Source: CAYOZN01 sp964408455 (GTDB lineage: Bacteria; Planctomycetota; Phycisphaerae; UBA1845; UTPLA1). From it: a stretch of DNA of 64,000 nucleotides. Shown piece by piece: positions 26,949 through 35,463 of the stretch. The stretch lies in assembly GCA_964408455.1 (NCBI GenBank), contig CAYOZN010000012.1, positions 1-64,000 of the forward strand. Reading direction: 5' to 3'. The first letter of the stretch is position 1, and each line of letters opens with the position of its first letter. Position numbers and translations under genes: made by a program. Under the pieces are notes generated by a model that worked only from the letters and a program-made list of their open reading frames with translations, was not told where the DNA came from and did not search any database.

Positions 26949-27749
26949 ATGGCGCGTGAAGGTGTACCGGAAGGCCTGTGGCTTCGCTGCCAGGGCTGTA
27001 GCAAGATGATCTTCAAAAAGGTGCTCGAGGAGCGCCTGCGGGTCTGCCCGGAATGCGGCTTCCACTACCGCGTGGATTCACGCACGCGCGTGCAGCAGCT
27101 CTCCGATCCGGACTCGTTCGAAGAGTTCAACGCCGATCTCGTCTCCACCAATCCCCTCGAATGGTCCGACACCAAGGCCTATCCCGAGCGCCTGAGCCAG
27201 GCCCGGACCCAGACGGGGCTCGCCGAAGCCGTTCTCACCGGCAAGGCGTACATCAAGGGCCGGCCCGTCATCCTCGCGGTCATGGATCCGTTCTTCGTCA
27301 TGGGCTCCATGGGTGCGGTCGTGGGCGAAAAGATCACAGCCGCCATTGAGCGCGCGACGGATGAATCGCTGCCGGTGGTGATCGTCACCTGCTCCGGCGG
27401 GGCCCGCATGCAGGAGGGGCTCATCAGCCTCTTTCAGATGGCGAAGACCTCCGCCGCCATCGCCCGCCACGATGATGCCGGCGGTCTCTACATCACCGTG
27501 CTGACCGACCCCACCACCGCGGGCGTCGCGGCAAGCTTCGCGTCCCTGGGGGATGTGACGCTGGCCGAACCCAAGGCCATGATCGGCTTCGCCGGACCCC
27601 GTGTCATCTGGAACACGGTCAAGGCGGAACTGCCGGAGGGCTTTCAGACGGCCGAGTTCATGCTCGAGCACGGCTTCGTCGACCGCATCGTTCCGCGGGC
27701 CAATCTGCGCAGCGAGATTGCACGCGTGGTTGACTACTGTGGCAAGTAA
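26949..27749 (+). CDS. accD: Acetyl-CoA carboxylase carboxyltransferase subunit beta
   Basis: 266 aa. The N-terminal zinc ribbon has Cys14, Cys17, Cys33 and Cys36 (CQGC, CPEC). The carboxyltransferase core shows the family blocks ILAVMDPFFVMGSMGAVVGE, VIVTCSGGARMQEGLISLFQ, DPTTAGVAASFASLGD and MIGFAGPRVI. It pairs with AccA (not in this window) to move the carboxyl group from biotin to acetyl-CoA, making the malonyl-CoA needed for fatty acids and also for the PUFA-type synthase at 43930. It ends 100 nt before the exchanger gene. Confidence 0.97.
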   Translation: MAREGVPEGLWLRCQGCSKMIFKKVLEERLRVCPECGFHYRVDSRTRVQQLSDPDSFEEFNADLVSTNPLEWSDTKAYPERLSQARTQTGLAEAVLTGKAYIKGRPVILAVMDPFFVMGSMGAVVGEKITAAIERATDESLPVVIVTCSGGARMQEGLISLFQMAKTSAAIARHDDAGGLYITVLTDPTTAGVAASFASLGDVTLAEPKAMIGFAGPRVIWNTVKAELPEGFQTAEFMLEHGFVDRIVPRANLRSEIARVVDYCGK

Positions 27750-27849
27750 GCGCCCGCCGTAACGGGAAGAGGATTCGCTCCGCGCGTTTTGTCGGACCGG
27801 TTAAACCGTGCGGCTGCTCGTCGTGCCGCAAACCAGGCACTCAGCGACT

Positions 27850-28806
27850 ATGCTGATCGATATCCTGTTCGTCATCGCGGGCGCGGCCATGCTCGGCGGC
27901 GGGGGAGAGCTGCTCGTCCGCGGCGCCGCCGCGCTCGCAAAGAATCTCGGCCTCTCGCACGCCGTCATCGGCATGACGGTTGTCGCGATGGGCACTTCGG
28001 CGCCGGAGCTGGTCGTCAGCCTGGCTGCCGCCCTTCAGGACAAGTCCGACATCTGTGCCGGAAACGTCATCGGCAGTAACACGCTCAACGTCGCCTTCAT
28101 CCTCGCCCTGACCGCCCTCATCACGCCACTGCCATCGGCATTGACCATCGTCAAGCGCGACATACCGGTGATGGTTGGCGTCTCGGCCCTGTTCACGGTG
28201 CTGGCGATGAACGGCGTTCTGGATCGGGTCGAGGCCCTCCTGCTGATCGTCATTCTGGTCGCCTATACGGCATATTCCGTACGCCACGCGCGACGGCTTT
28301 CGGCCGCGGAGAAAGCATCCCTCGACGAATTCGTGGAAATCGAAGGTCCCAAGTCGAAGGCAATGGACCTGGTGCTGGTAATCGCGGGGCTGCTCGTTCT
28401 CGCGGGCGGCTCCGACGTCTTTCTTCGCGGTGCTGTGGGGATTGCACGGGAGATGGGCGTTTCCGACGTGGTCATCGGCCTGACGCTGGTGGCAGTGGGC
28501 ACCAGCCTGCCGGAACTGGCAACCTGCATGATTGCCGCCTGGCGCGGGCATGCCGATATCTGCCTCGGCAACATCGTGGGCAGCAATCTGTTCAACCTCG
28601 CGGGAATCGCCGGCGTCTGCGGACTGGTGGCACCATTGGCGATCGCGCCCGAGCTGCTGCAAATCCACATTCCAGTCATGCTTGCCCTGTCCGTGCTGAT
28701 ATGGCCGATGGCGGCCTCCGGCCAGCGGCTTTCCCGGAGCGAGGGAGCGATACTGCTGGCTGGATACGGCGTTTACGTGGGCTGGATGATCGGAAATGTC
28801 TCGTAG
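27850..28806 (+). CDS. Cation/calcium exchanger (CaCA superfamily, YrbG-like)
   Basis: 318 aa from ATG 27850; GTG 27808 is an alternative with 14 more residues. Ten membrane segments form two homologous halves, each with the alpha-repeat signature: VVAMGTSAPELVVSL with GNVIGSNTLN in the first, and LVAVGTSLPELATCM with GNIVGSNLFN in the second. These motifs form the ion-binding site of Na+/Ca2+ exchangers. It probably extrudes Ca2+ across the inner membrane. Confidence 0.93.
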   Translation: MLIDILFVIAGAAMLGGGGELLVRGAAALAKNLGLSHAVIGMTVVAMGTSAPELVVSLAAALQDKSDICAGNVIGSNTLNVAFILALTALITPLPSALTIVKRDIPVMVGVSALFTVLAMNGVLDRVEALLLIVILVAYTAYSVRHARRLSAAEKASLDEFVEIEGPKSKAMDLVLVIAGLLVLAGGSDVFLRGAVGIAREMGVSDVVIGLTLVAVGTSLPELATCMIAAWRGHADICLGNIVGSNLFNLAGIAGVCGLVAPLAIAPELLQIHIPVMLALSVLIWPMAASGQRLSRSEGAILLAGYGVYVGWMIGNVS

Positions 28807-28890
28807 GGCTGCAACACCGGCTCTGGTGCCGCCAGTAAGACACCGGCGTTACTCCGCCGCCAGTTAAGAGCCTATCTCAATGACAGTGTG

Positions 28891-28911
28891 GCACCGGCTA
28901 ATAGCCGGTGC
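28891..28911. repeat. REP-like palindrome, GTGTGGCACCGG family
   Basis: GCACCGGCT, AAT, AGCCGGTGC, preceded by GTGTG. The same prefix and core recur at 62556-62578 (CACCGGTT/AACCGGTG) and in related form inside pfa2 (CACTGCTT/AAGCAGTG). This copy is intergenic, between convergent genes, where it may also act as a transcription-end structure. Confidence 0.65.
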
Positions 28912-28944
28912 GGCTTGGTTATGAGCTCTAAGTCGTGCGAGGGC

Positions 28945-31248
28945 TTAACGCCGTGGCCGCCGGCGACGCCAGACCAGACGGGCGGTCACGATGGCCAGCG
29001 GCATCATCGTGCTCGATGCCCCGCTCGCACAGCAGTCCCCGGTCACCTGCCCGCTTGGCCCGTCTCCGGTGGTGCCTCCCGTCGTCACGGTGATCTGGAA
29101 CGTGCACGACGTGCTCTGGTCGGAAGAATCAAAGGCGCTGATCGTCACCGTCGTGATGCCGAGCGGAAACTGCGAACCCGGTGACGGATTGGCAATGACC
29201 GACACCGGCGCAACGCCGCCGCTGGTCTGCGGCAGCGCAAAATCGACGGTCGCCCCCTGACCGCTGGTTGCCGGGATCGACATGGCCGCGGGGCAGTCGC
29301 CCAGCACCAGCGGGCCGGCCTCCGCCGTGTCGCACGCGTCTCCGATGCCGTCGCCATCAGAATCGATCTGCGTGTCGTTGGGGGTGTTCGGACAATTATC
29401 AACCGTATTGGCCACGCCGTCGCTATCGACGTCCTGCGCCGGCGGCGGTGCCGAACCACCTGCCGAGACGCCGAAAGAAACACACCAGCTGTTGAGCGTG
29501 CCTTCCACGCCAAGGCCGCCGTCCGCAACCTTGATCCGCCACTCGCCGCTGGCGTTCAAATTGTCAAATGCGGAAAGCGGGCTGTCGGGCCGGTAATTCG
29601 GAGGCGAGCCGAGCTCAAGCTGACAGGCACTCTCGATGGGGCCGCCGCTGCCTTCATCATCGAGCGTAATTTGAAGCGAATCGCCGAAGCAGCCGAATGG
29701 CGGATTATCCGATGAGCCCATGCGGTCGATCAGCCGGACCGTCGTGCCGCTATCGACGTGAATCAGATCGACCACCAACGCGCCCACGAAAAAGTAGCTG
29801 ATATCCAGCGTCACATTGACGTCGTTGATGATGCCGGACTCGCTGACGCTCACGGTGTTGGTTACGCCCGCAGGGATGTCGTCTGGAATGGCCAACGGCT
29901 GCCCGAAGGTGGAGCACGCCGTCAGCCGCCCGACCTCGATCGCGTGGACGCGATTGACCGCAACCTCGTTGGACAGGTCCTCGAACACGATCGTCTCGGT
30001 ATAGCTGCCGGCGGACAGTGACTCTACGGCGGCACCGAGCGTCACGTTCACCGCGGCCGTGCCTCCGCCGCCCGTCAGGCTGCCGGTCAGCGGGCCGCTC
30101 TGTCCGTTCAGCAGCAGGCCGATGCCGCTGGTGAAGCTGACGCGATAGTCGATGGCCCCCGGGCCGAAGTTCGACAGGGTGTAAGTCGTGGTCGGATTGG
30201 AAAATGGCCCCCCCTCCAGTCCACTGTGGATGCCGCCGCCGGCAGGCTCCAGCGTGAGAAATCCCGTCGTGTGGTCGATCTCGGCCAGGAGGGGCCGCCA
30301 GTTTTGCAGCGTGCAGCGCATGCGATTCACCTGCTCCGGCGTAAACCGGAACATGCAGGCATCATCCGTGTAATTCATGTAGTTCGCGATGTCCGCCGGC
30401 AGACCGCATGGGCTCCCCCCGGAACATCCGAACATCCTCGTGGCCTGCGGATTGGTATCGCAGATGCAATCGCCCTGGCTGTAGCAAGCCGGTGCCGCAG
30501 AGGCGGTACAGGTTCCATTGTCAGGATTAAACACATGGTAGAGGCCAAGGTAGTGACCCGCTTCGTGCGTCAGGGGGCGACCCAGATGATTCGGAAATTC
30601 ACCGTTGGGCCCGAATGCCGTGTAGTCAACCACCACGCGGTCGTCCTTGGTCCCGACGATATTGCCCTGCGCCGGCAAGGCGGGGACATAGCCCAACACT
30701 CCTTGAGTCACGACGTCCAGCGTGTACACATTCATGTATCTGTGGGTGTCCCAGGCCAGCGTCAGCCAATAGCTGCCCGAGTCTACGAACCAGGTATTGT
30801 TGACATGATATGTAATGCCATTTGTAGGAATCCCAGCCGGGTCCTCCGTGGCCAGGTAGAACTCGATCTGTGCGTCGGTTCCCGGTTGCCCCGGTGTGCC
30901 GGGAATCGCCAGAAAATCCCAGTTTAGCATTTCTATCTGATCGCGGATCTCCTGTTCAGAGAGAAATCCGGCACCCTGCGTATTCTGAATGACGTGCACC
31001 ACGACGGGTATGCGGTACTTCTCATTCGACGGCTGATAGTCGACTAATGGATTGGTAATGGATAAATCGCAATCGCCCTGGCCGCCCGCACCGCGCGGAA
31101 AGGCCTGCACATCCGGCGTCGGCGCGCCGCAGCGAAGCGGCCGGCGCAGCGGGGGTAGGGGATCATTCTCCTGCCCGCGCACCTCGTCGATGGTGCCGGC
31201 AACGCAGCATATAAGAAGCAGAAACCGCAATGAACAAAGCTTATTCAT
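28945..31248 (-). CDS. Secreted M43 pappalysin-like metalloprotease with P-domain, TSP3, HYR and Cys-type C-terminal anchor
   Basis: 767 aa with a signal peptide (MNKLCSLRFLLLICCVAGTI). The metzincin motif HEAGHYLGLYH (228-238) and the Met-turn NYMNYTDD place it with pappalysin-like M43 proteases. After a beta-sandwich comes a proprotein-convertase P-domain (about 450-590: VVDLIHVDSGTTVRLIDRMG, GEWRIKVADGG), thrombospondin type 3 Ca-binding repeats (DVDSDGVANTVDNCP, DSDGDGIGDACD) and a HYR-type domain (FPLGITTVTISAFDSS). The tail GDCCASGASSTMMPLAIVTA followed by WRRRRPRR looks like a sorting signal with a Cys pair in place of the PEP motif. Extracellular, probably cell-anchored, protein degradation. 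Confidence 0.9.
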   Translation of the reverse strand: MNKLCSLRFLLLICCVAGTIDEVRGQENDPLPPLRRPLRCGAPTPDVQAFPRGAGGQGDCDLSITNPLVDYQPSNEKYRIPVVVHVIQNTQGAGFLSEQEIRDQIEMLNWDFLAIPGTPGQPGTDAQIEFYLATEDPAGIPTNGITYHVNNTWFVDSGSYWLTLAWDTHRYMNVYTLDVVTQGVLGYVPALPAQGNIVGTKDDRVVVDYTAFGPNGEFPNHLGRPLTHEAGHYLGLYHVFNPDNGTCTASAAPACYSQGDCICDTNPQATRMFGCSGGSPCGLPADIANYMNYTDDACMFRFTPEQVNRMRCTLQNWRPLLAEIDHTTGFLTLEPAGGGIHSGLEGGPFSNPTTTYTLSNFGPGAIDYRVSFTSGIGLLLNGQSGPLTGSLTGGGGTAAVNVTLGAAVESLSAGSYTETIVFEDLSNEVAVNRVHAIEVGRLTACSTFGQPLAIPDDIPAGVTNTVSVSESGIINDVNVTLDISYFFVGALVVDLIHVDSGTTVRLIDRMGSSDNPPFGCFGDSLQITLDDEGSGGPIESACQLELGSPPNYRPDSPLSAFDNLNASGEWRIKVADGGLGVEGTLNSWCVSFGVSAGGSAPPPAQDVDSDGVANTVDNCPNTPNDTQIDSDGDGIGDACDTAEAGPLVLGDCPAAMSIPATSGQGATVDFALPQTSGGVAPVSVIANPSPGSQFPLGITTVTISAFDSSDQSTSCTFQITVTTGGTTGDGPSGQVTGDCCASGASSTMMPLAIVTARLVWRRRRPRR

Positions 31249-31774
31249 TGTTAGCCCATCCGAACCGGTGTGAGTCGGTGCCGACCGCGGGCGGGAGTGG
31301 GGGAGGCAGGGGGGGGGACTCCCGGGCCCTGAACACGATGCATTCTACCGTTTGAGAGTCCGGGAATTCAAGGCGACCGGGATAGAAAATCTGAGATGGC
31401 CCTGCGAACGTCAGGGCCCGCGATGCGGGCCACATTCCCGGAGTTCCGCGAATGGCCGCTGGCGGCCTTGGGCGAACATTTCGATGAGGACAGGGTTCGT
31501 AGCGGGTTTGGATCAGAATCGGACACCTTATGGAGCGCACTCGCGCTGAGGGTGCCTCTGAACCTGATCTTGGTCGTACACCCGCTGCTGCTTTTCTTCC
31601 TGATCTCTCGCTGCAATTTTATTATGAAGCGCTCTTTGGCGCGCACAGTGAGCGCTCCTGATCTGTGTCGAGATCAACTCGCCCGAAAATGGTAGATGCG
31701 ATATCGGGGAGCCGTCCGGTGAGCGCCCGGCGACAGTCGCCGCGTCACGAACCCCACCGAGTCCCCGTCGATCG
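31249..31774. other. Intergenic region upstream of the M43 protease
   Basis: No credible gene. A perfect hairpin GGCCCGC, GAT, GCGGGCC lies at 31415-31431. The M43 promoter should be in the first part on the minus strand; no clear boxes were found. Open frames here lack coding character. Confidence 0.4.
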
Positions 31775-32059
31775 TCAACGCCGCCGCGCCCCGCGCACAA
31801 TCAGCATCGTCACCATTACGACGGCCATGACCGGCGTCGCGCCCGGGCCGCAAGTCCCGCAAGCATCCACGGTTAGTTCGTTCGGGAAGGGATCGTCAAC
31901 GGGTTCGACGTCGTCGGTGTCGTCCGGATCGACGTCGGGGTCCGTCTCATCGGCATCACAGGCGTCGCCGCTGCCGTCGCCATCGGAGTCTGCCTGTTTC
32001 TCATATCCGATCCTCCCACGTTGGAGAGCGTTACCGCCTGATCCAAGACCATGTATGGA
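31775..32059 (-). pseudogene. C-terminal remnant of a TSP3-repeat, Cys-anchored secreted protein
   Basis: On the minus strand, 94 codons are open between a TAG at 32060-32062 and a TGA at 31775-31777, but there is no usable start codon before the conserved part. The translation contains a Ca-binding repeat (QADSDGDGSGDACD), an Asp/Pro-rich linker (DETDPDVDPDDTDDVEP) and then DACGTCGPGATPVMAVVMV, a hydrophobic helix and a final RGARRR. This is the end of a protein like the M43 protease downstream, with the same Cys-Gly plus hydrophobic plus Arg anchor. The 5' part is missing, so it is probably a truncated gene. Confidence 0.6.
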
Positions 32060-32218
32060 CTATCGCCCGCAACGGATTTCCGGCGAACGGCCGGATCTCA
32101 CTGAGGTGACGCGCACTTCCAGGCGGGACGGAGTGATCCCGCTGCCGAGTGCCCCCTGCGACGCCGCAAGAAGCGATGCGCCAACAGCTCCCGCGGTTTG
32201 CCGATCAATGGGGGATTT

Positions 32219-33277
32219 TCAGATGTGACTGTGTGCCGGCGACAGCGCCGCCTCGCGCACCTTCGCGGCCTTTTCGAAGCGGGCCAGCAACGAAGCCTCT
32301 GTCGGGCTGGCGGGGTGATGGCCGCGGTACTTCGCCTTGAGTTCCTGCAGCCTCGGGGCATCCGCGATCAACACGGCGTCGAGATCATCGCACAGGGCCG
32401 CGACGCGCTTGAGGCTTTCGGCGGGCATGGGTTCGTTCATGCCAGCGGTCAATTCGTCCACGTCCTGACCGCGGCCCCACGAGAATCTGCGACGAACGAA
32501 GTCGATCCAGGCTCGCCACACTTCGTCGCATGGTCTGGGCGAAGCCCAGTCGGCGCACGCCACGCGAAGCCCGCGCAGCGAGCGATCGGCATCGGTAATG
32601 CCGTGGCTGGTGAAGTTCAGTTGCGTCTGCCTCGTCGGCGAAAACTTGAGGCCGATCGACAGGGATATCGACGGCCGTGAAACTTTGGGCGTGGCCGACC
32701 AGAGCGTGGACAACGCGTCCGGCAACCCTGCAAAACCGCAGATGAGCAGCGTCTCGCCCGACAGGGCCGCGGGTACTAGGGCCAGAGACCGTTCGCACGC
32801 GTCGCGATCTGCGCAGGGCCGCGCCGTGGCCTCTTGCGGGACCAGTTGCATTGCTTCGATGGACGGCACCTGCTTGAGCATCGGCTGGCCGTGCACCTGC
32901 CGGCCCATCGCCGAGTGGACGCGCGTCGGATCGTTGCCGAAGGCGGCAAAGTCCTCCGGCGACAGCAGGGCGAAATGGGTGTGAACGCGATGCCCTCCGC
33001 GGGCGGTGTGTTCCTTGCCCGCATACTGGCAGTAGCCCACGCAGTGCCTCCCGCCTGGCATGCGAAAGGCGATCATGCCGATCGTCGCCTCGTCTGTGCT
33101 GCACAGGCTGTCGTGGGATGGTGCCCGTCGCGTGATCTCGGCCCGTTCGTCCGGCCGCAGGCCGGCGCTGGCGGCAATGATGCGATAGCCCTCGCCCGTC
33201 GGCGTGCGGATGGAGGTAAACACCGCCTGATCGGCCGTCACCGGCCCGGCATGCGAGTGCGACTGGTTCATAATCAT
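32219..33277 (-). CDS. GAP1-like protein (GTPase-associated protein 1)
   Basis: 352 aa. The N-terminal domain (FTSIRTPTGEGYRIIAASAG, then GRHCVGYCQYAGKEHTARGG and HRVHTHFALL) follows the pattern I associate with GAP1 N-terminal domains of TRAFAC-GTPase-centred conflict systems. A second domain covers about 160-240. The C-terminal 100 residues are helical and charged. It is the last gene of a five-gene minus-strand cluster and lies 80 nt after the GTPase. No catalytic motif is evident. The family assignment rests on pattern recall and context. Confidence 0.6.
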   Translation of the reverse strand: MIMNQSHSHAGPVTADQAVFTSIRTPTGEGYRIIAASAGLRPDERAEITRRAPSHDSLCSTDEATIGMIAFRMPGGRHCVGYCQYAGKEHTARGGHRVHTHFALLSPEDFAAFGNDPTRVHSAMGRQVHGQPMLKQVPSIEAMQLVPQEATARPCADRDACERSLALVPAALSGETLLICGFAGLPDALSTLWSATPKVSRPSISLSIGLKFSPTRQTQLNFTSHGITDADRSLRGLRVACADWASPRPCDEVWRAWIDFVRRRFSWGRGQDVDELTAGMNEPMPAESLKRVAALCDDLDAVLIADAPRLQELKAKYRGHHPASPTEASLLARFEKAAKVREAALSPAHSHI

Positions 33278-33357
33278 CCCCGGAGCGGCGGCCGGATGGC
33301 CCGCGTCTTTTTCACGCGGCCCCGCCTGCCATCGCGTTCATTCCCGTTCCCGTTTCC

Positions 33358-34248
33358 TCAGAATTGATCGATGATCCACTCGAATGGATTGAGAATACCC
33401 CGCAGGGCCGTGTGCATCGGAATTGGCGCGACAGAATCGCTGGCAACGTGGGCATAGCCGAGCGAACCCACGACGCTCGACGCGAAAAACTCCACGTTGG
33501 CGAAGCGGCTCTCGCACAGGTTCCAGAGGCGATTGAAGTTCGCCTTCACGAACGATCGCGGATCATCGAAGCATTCCGGACAGTGATCGCTCTTGCATAG
33601 CAGCACGGCCACCGGCGTCGCGATCTGCTCTTCGCTCGTCGCGCCGTACATGCTGTCGATGTAGCTCAGCATCTTCATCGCGAAGAAGTCAGGCTGCGTC
33701 GCGCCGTTCGCCGCCGCTGCCGAGTCGACCAGCAGCAGCAGGCCGCGGCTCTTGTTCAGCAGATTGTGAATCACCTTGAAGGTGCGCGGCGTCGAAACCT
33801 CCGCCGCGAGGCTCTCGCCGGCCATGTCGGGCATGACCAGATCGATCCAAGGCGCGCCGCGCTCCAGCCGCCGGACCTGGTAATAGGCCCAGTACCACTG
33901 GTTCGCCTCCATCGGCGTCTTGGGCGGAAAGCAGCGCCGCGACAGATGGCTGATCACGTTCTGCTGAAGGTCGATCGAATATGCGCCCTTGGGAATGGCC
34001 TCGAACTGGCCGGCCCGCTGGGCCAGCATGTCCAGAAGCACGCCCAGGTACACCGTCTTGCCGACGTTGCTTTCGCCGATGACGCTGACGATCTGCGGCT
34101 CGCGCTGCTGCGAAATGGCGTCGTGCACGAGCGACATCGGCGCGAAGCACTGAAAGCACAGCAGCGAATCCGGAGGGTTCTCACCCTCGCAGATCATGCA
34201 TTCGTTGAGCTTCAGCTCGTCGTTCTTTTTGGCTCTGCGAAGTAGCAC
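33358..34248 (-). CDS. TRAFAC-type GTPase with N-terminal zinc ribbon
   Basis: 296 aa from a GTG at 34248. A four-Cys zinc ribbon (Cys17, Cys20, Cys31, Cys34) precedes the P-loop GESNVGKT (58-65). Switch II has the DxxG-like VMPDMAGES, and the base-specificity motif appears as LLCKSD in place of NKxD, followed by a C-terminal Ser-rich strand (FFASSVVGSLG). It is a cytoplasmic GTPase of the sort found in NTPase-centred conflict and signalling islands. Its neighbours (GAP1-like, FGE-fold and coiled-coil proteins) support that reading. Confidence 0.75.
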   Translation of the reverse strand: MLLRRAKKNDELKLNECMICEGENPPDSLLCFQCFAPMSLVHDAISQQREPQIVSVIGESNVGKTVYLGVLLDMLAQRAGQFEAIPKGAYSIDLQQNVISHLSRRCFPPKTPMEANQWYWAYYQVRRLERGAPWIDLVMPDMAGESLAAEVSTPRTFKVIHNLLNKSRGLLLLVDSAAAANGATQPDFFAMKMLSYIDSMYGATSEEQIATPVAVLLCKSDHCPECFDDPRSFVKANFNRLWNLCESRFANVEFFASSVVGSLGYAHVASDSVAPIPMHTALRGILNPFEWIIDQF

Positions 34249-34342
34249 GCCTGTCTCCCGTGACGCACGGCCCGCTCGGTGCCGCGCTATCTGCCATCCC
34301 GGCGAGCCGGGATACCGCCCCGATCCTTCCGGCTTTGCCCGC

Positions 34343-35347
34343 CTATCCGCCCATGATGTTCAGGCTCGCCGCCAGCCGGATGCCCGTGTTGTGCGCCCGA
34401 GCCATGCTCACGTGACCGGTGCGGAACGTCCCGGTCGCCTGCGACGGAAAGTACGTGTCGAACGCACCTCCGCGCACCGACGTCATGTGCATGTCACTCA
34501 CAACCTGGTTCCCTTCGTTGTCGGACACGGCAAAGGGATCGGTCGTCCACTCCCACACGTTGCCGATCAACTGGAGCACCTGGTTCGGCGCCGCGCCTTC
34601 GGTGTATGCATGGACCGGCACGGTACTGCCGTGGCCCGACGCCCAGATGTTGCACCGGCGGATGTCGAGTGCGTCGCCCCAGGGATAGCGACGCAGCGTG
34701 TTGGCCACGCTCCGCAGCCGCCACGTCGCCGCCATCTGCCACTCCGGCTCGGACGGCAGGCGGAAACCCACCCACGCCGCATAGGCCGACGCCTCGTAGA
34801 AGTTCACGCCGACGACCGGATGGTCGGCCAGGCGCCTGTCGTGCCGCCCATGACGCCAGAAGCGCGGTCCCGCCTCGCGCGTTTGATCGATGAAGTCGAT
34901 CAGGTGCGGCCAGATGTCCTTGGGCCACAGGTCCAGGTTCTGATAGCCGCCGGCATCGACGAAGTGCTGAAATTCCGCGTTGGTAACGCAGTGTTTGGAA
35001 ATCAGAAACGGCGCCGTCTCGAACGTCTCTTCCGGACAGCCCGGTTCGTCGAGCAGCACCTGCGGCAGCGTGACGAAGCCTTCGGGCACCATCCCGAACA
35101 GATCGTCGATCTTCTCGCAGATTTTCAGGCAGATGCGTTCGAGATCGTGGTTATCTGCGAACTCCATGCGATGCTGGAGCACGTATCCCAGCCGATTCTG
35201 CTGTATGGCCTGCTGGAGCCCGTCGCCCTTGAGGTGTACCGGTGGCGCCGGCTCAAACTCGTCGACCGGCGTCTCCTCGACGGCGGCTTCCTCGATGGGA
35301 TCCGGCGGCTCTTCCTCGCGCCTTCTGCCAAATAGTCGCAGGCCCAT
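34343..35347 (-). CDS. FGE-sulfatase/SUMF1-fold protein lacking the catalytic Cys pair
   Basis: 334 aa from the ATG at 35347, with a GGAGG 9 nt upstream. After a charged N-terminus comes a formylglycine-generating-enzyme fold: CVTNAEFQHFVDAGGY, VVGVNFYEASAYAAWVGFRL, LPSEPEWQMAA, YPWGD, LIGNVWEWTTDPF and SVRGGAFDTYF. Active FGEs have Cys residues in the segment after RGGSW; here none is present from RGGAF to the C-terminus. It therefore probably binds a ligand or a partner rather than oxidising Cys. FGE-like modules are common in GTPase/NTPase conflict systems and diversity-generating-retroelement targets. Confidence 0.8.
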   Translation of the reverse strand: MGLRLFGRRREEEPPDPIEEAAVEETPVDEFEPAPPVHLKGDGLQQAIQQNRLGYVLQHRMEFADNHDLERICLKICEKIDDLFGMVPEGFVTLPQVLLDEPGCPEETFETAPFLISKHCVTNAEFQHFVDAGGYQNLDLWPKDIWPHLIDFIDQTREAGPRFWRHGRHDRRLADHPVVGVNFYEASAYAAWVGFRLPSEPEWQMAATWRLRSVANTLRRYPWGDALDIRRCNIWASGHGSTVPVHAYTEGAAPNQVLQLIGNVWEWTTDPFAVSDNEGNQVVSDMHMTSVRGGAFDTYFPSQATGTFRTGHVSMARAHNTGIRLAASLNIMGG

Positions 35348-35463
35348 TCGAATTCGCCTCCGCAATTGACGTCGTTACAGTCTTCGTTTCGATCGCCCCG
35401 GGACAGTGACTCGGGGCGGCGGCTGTTCCTTCAGTGTCGATTCGGCACGCAGCCCACGACCGC

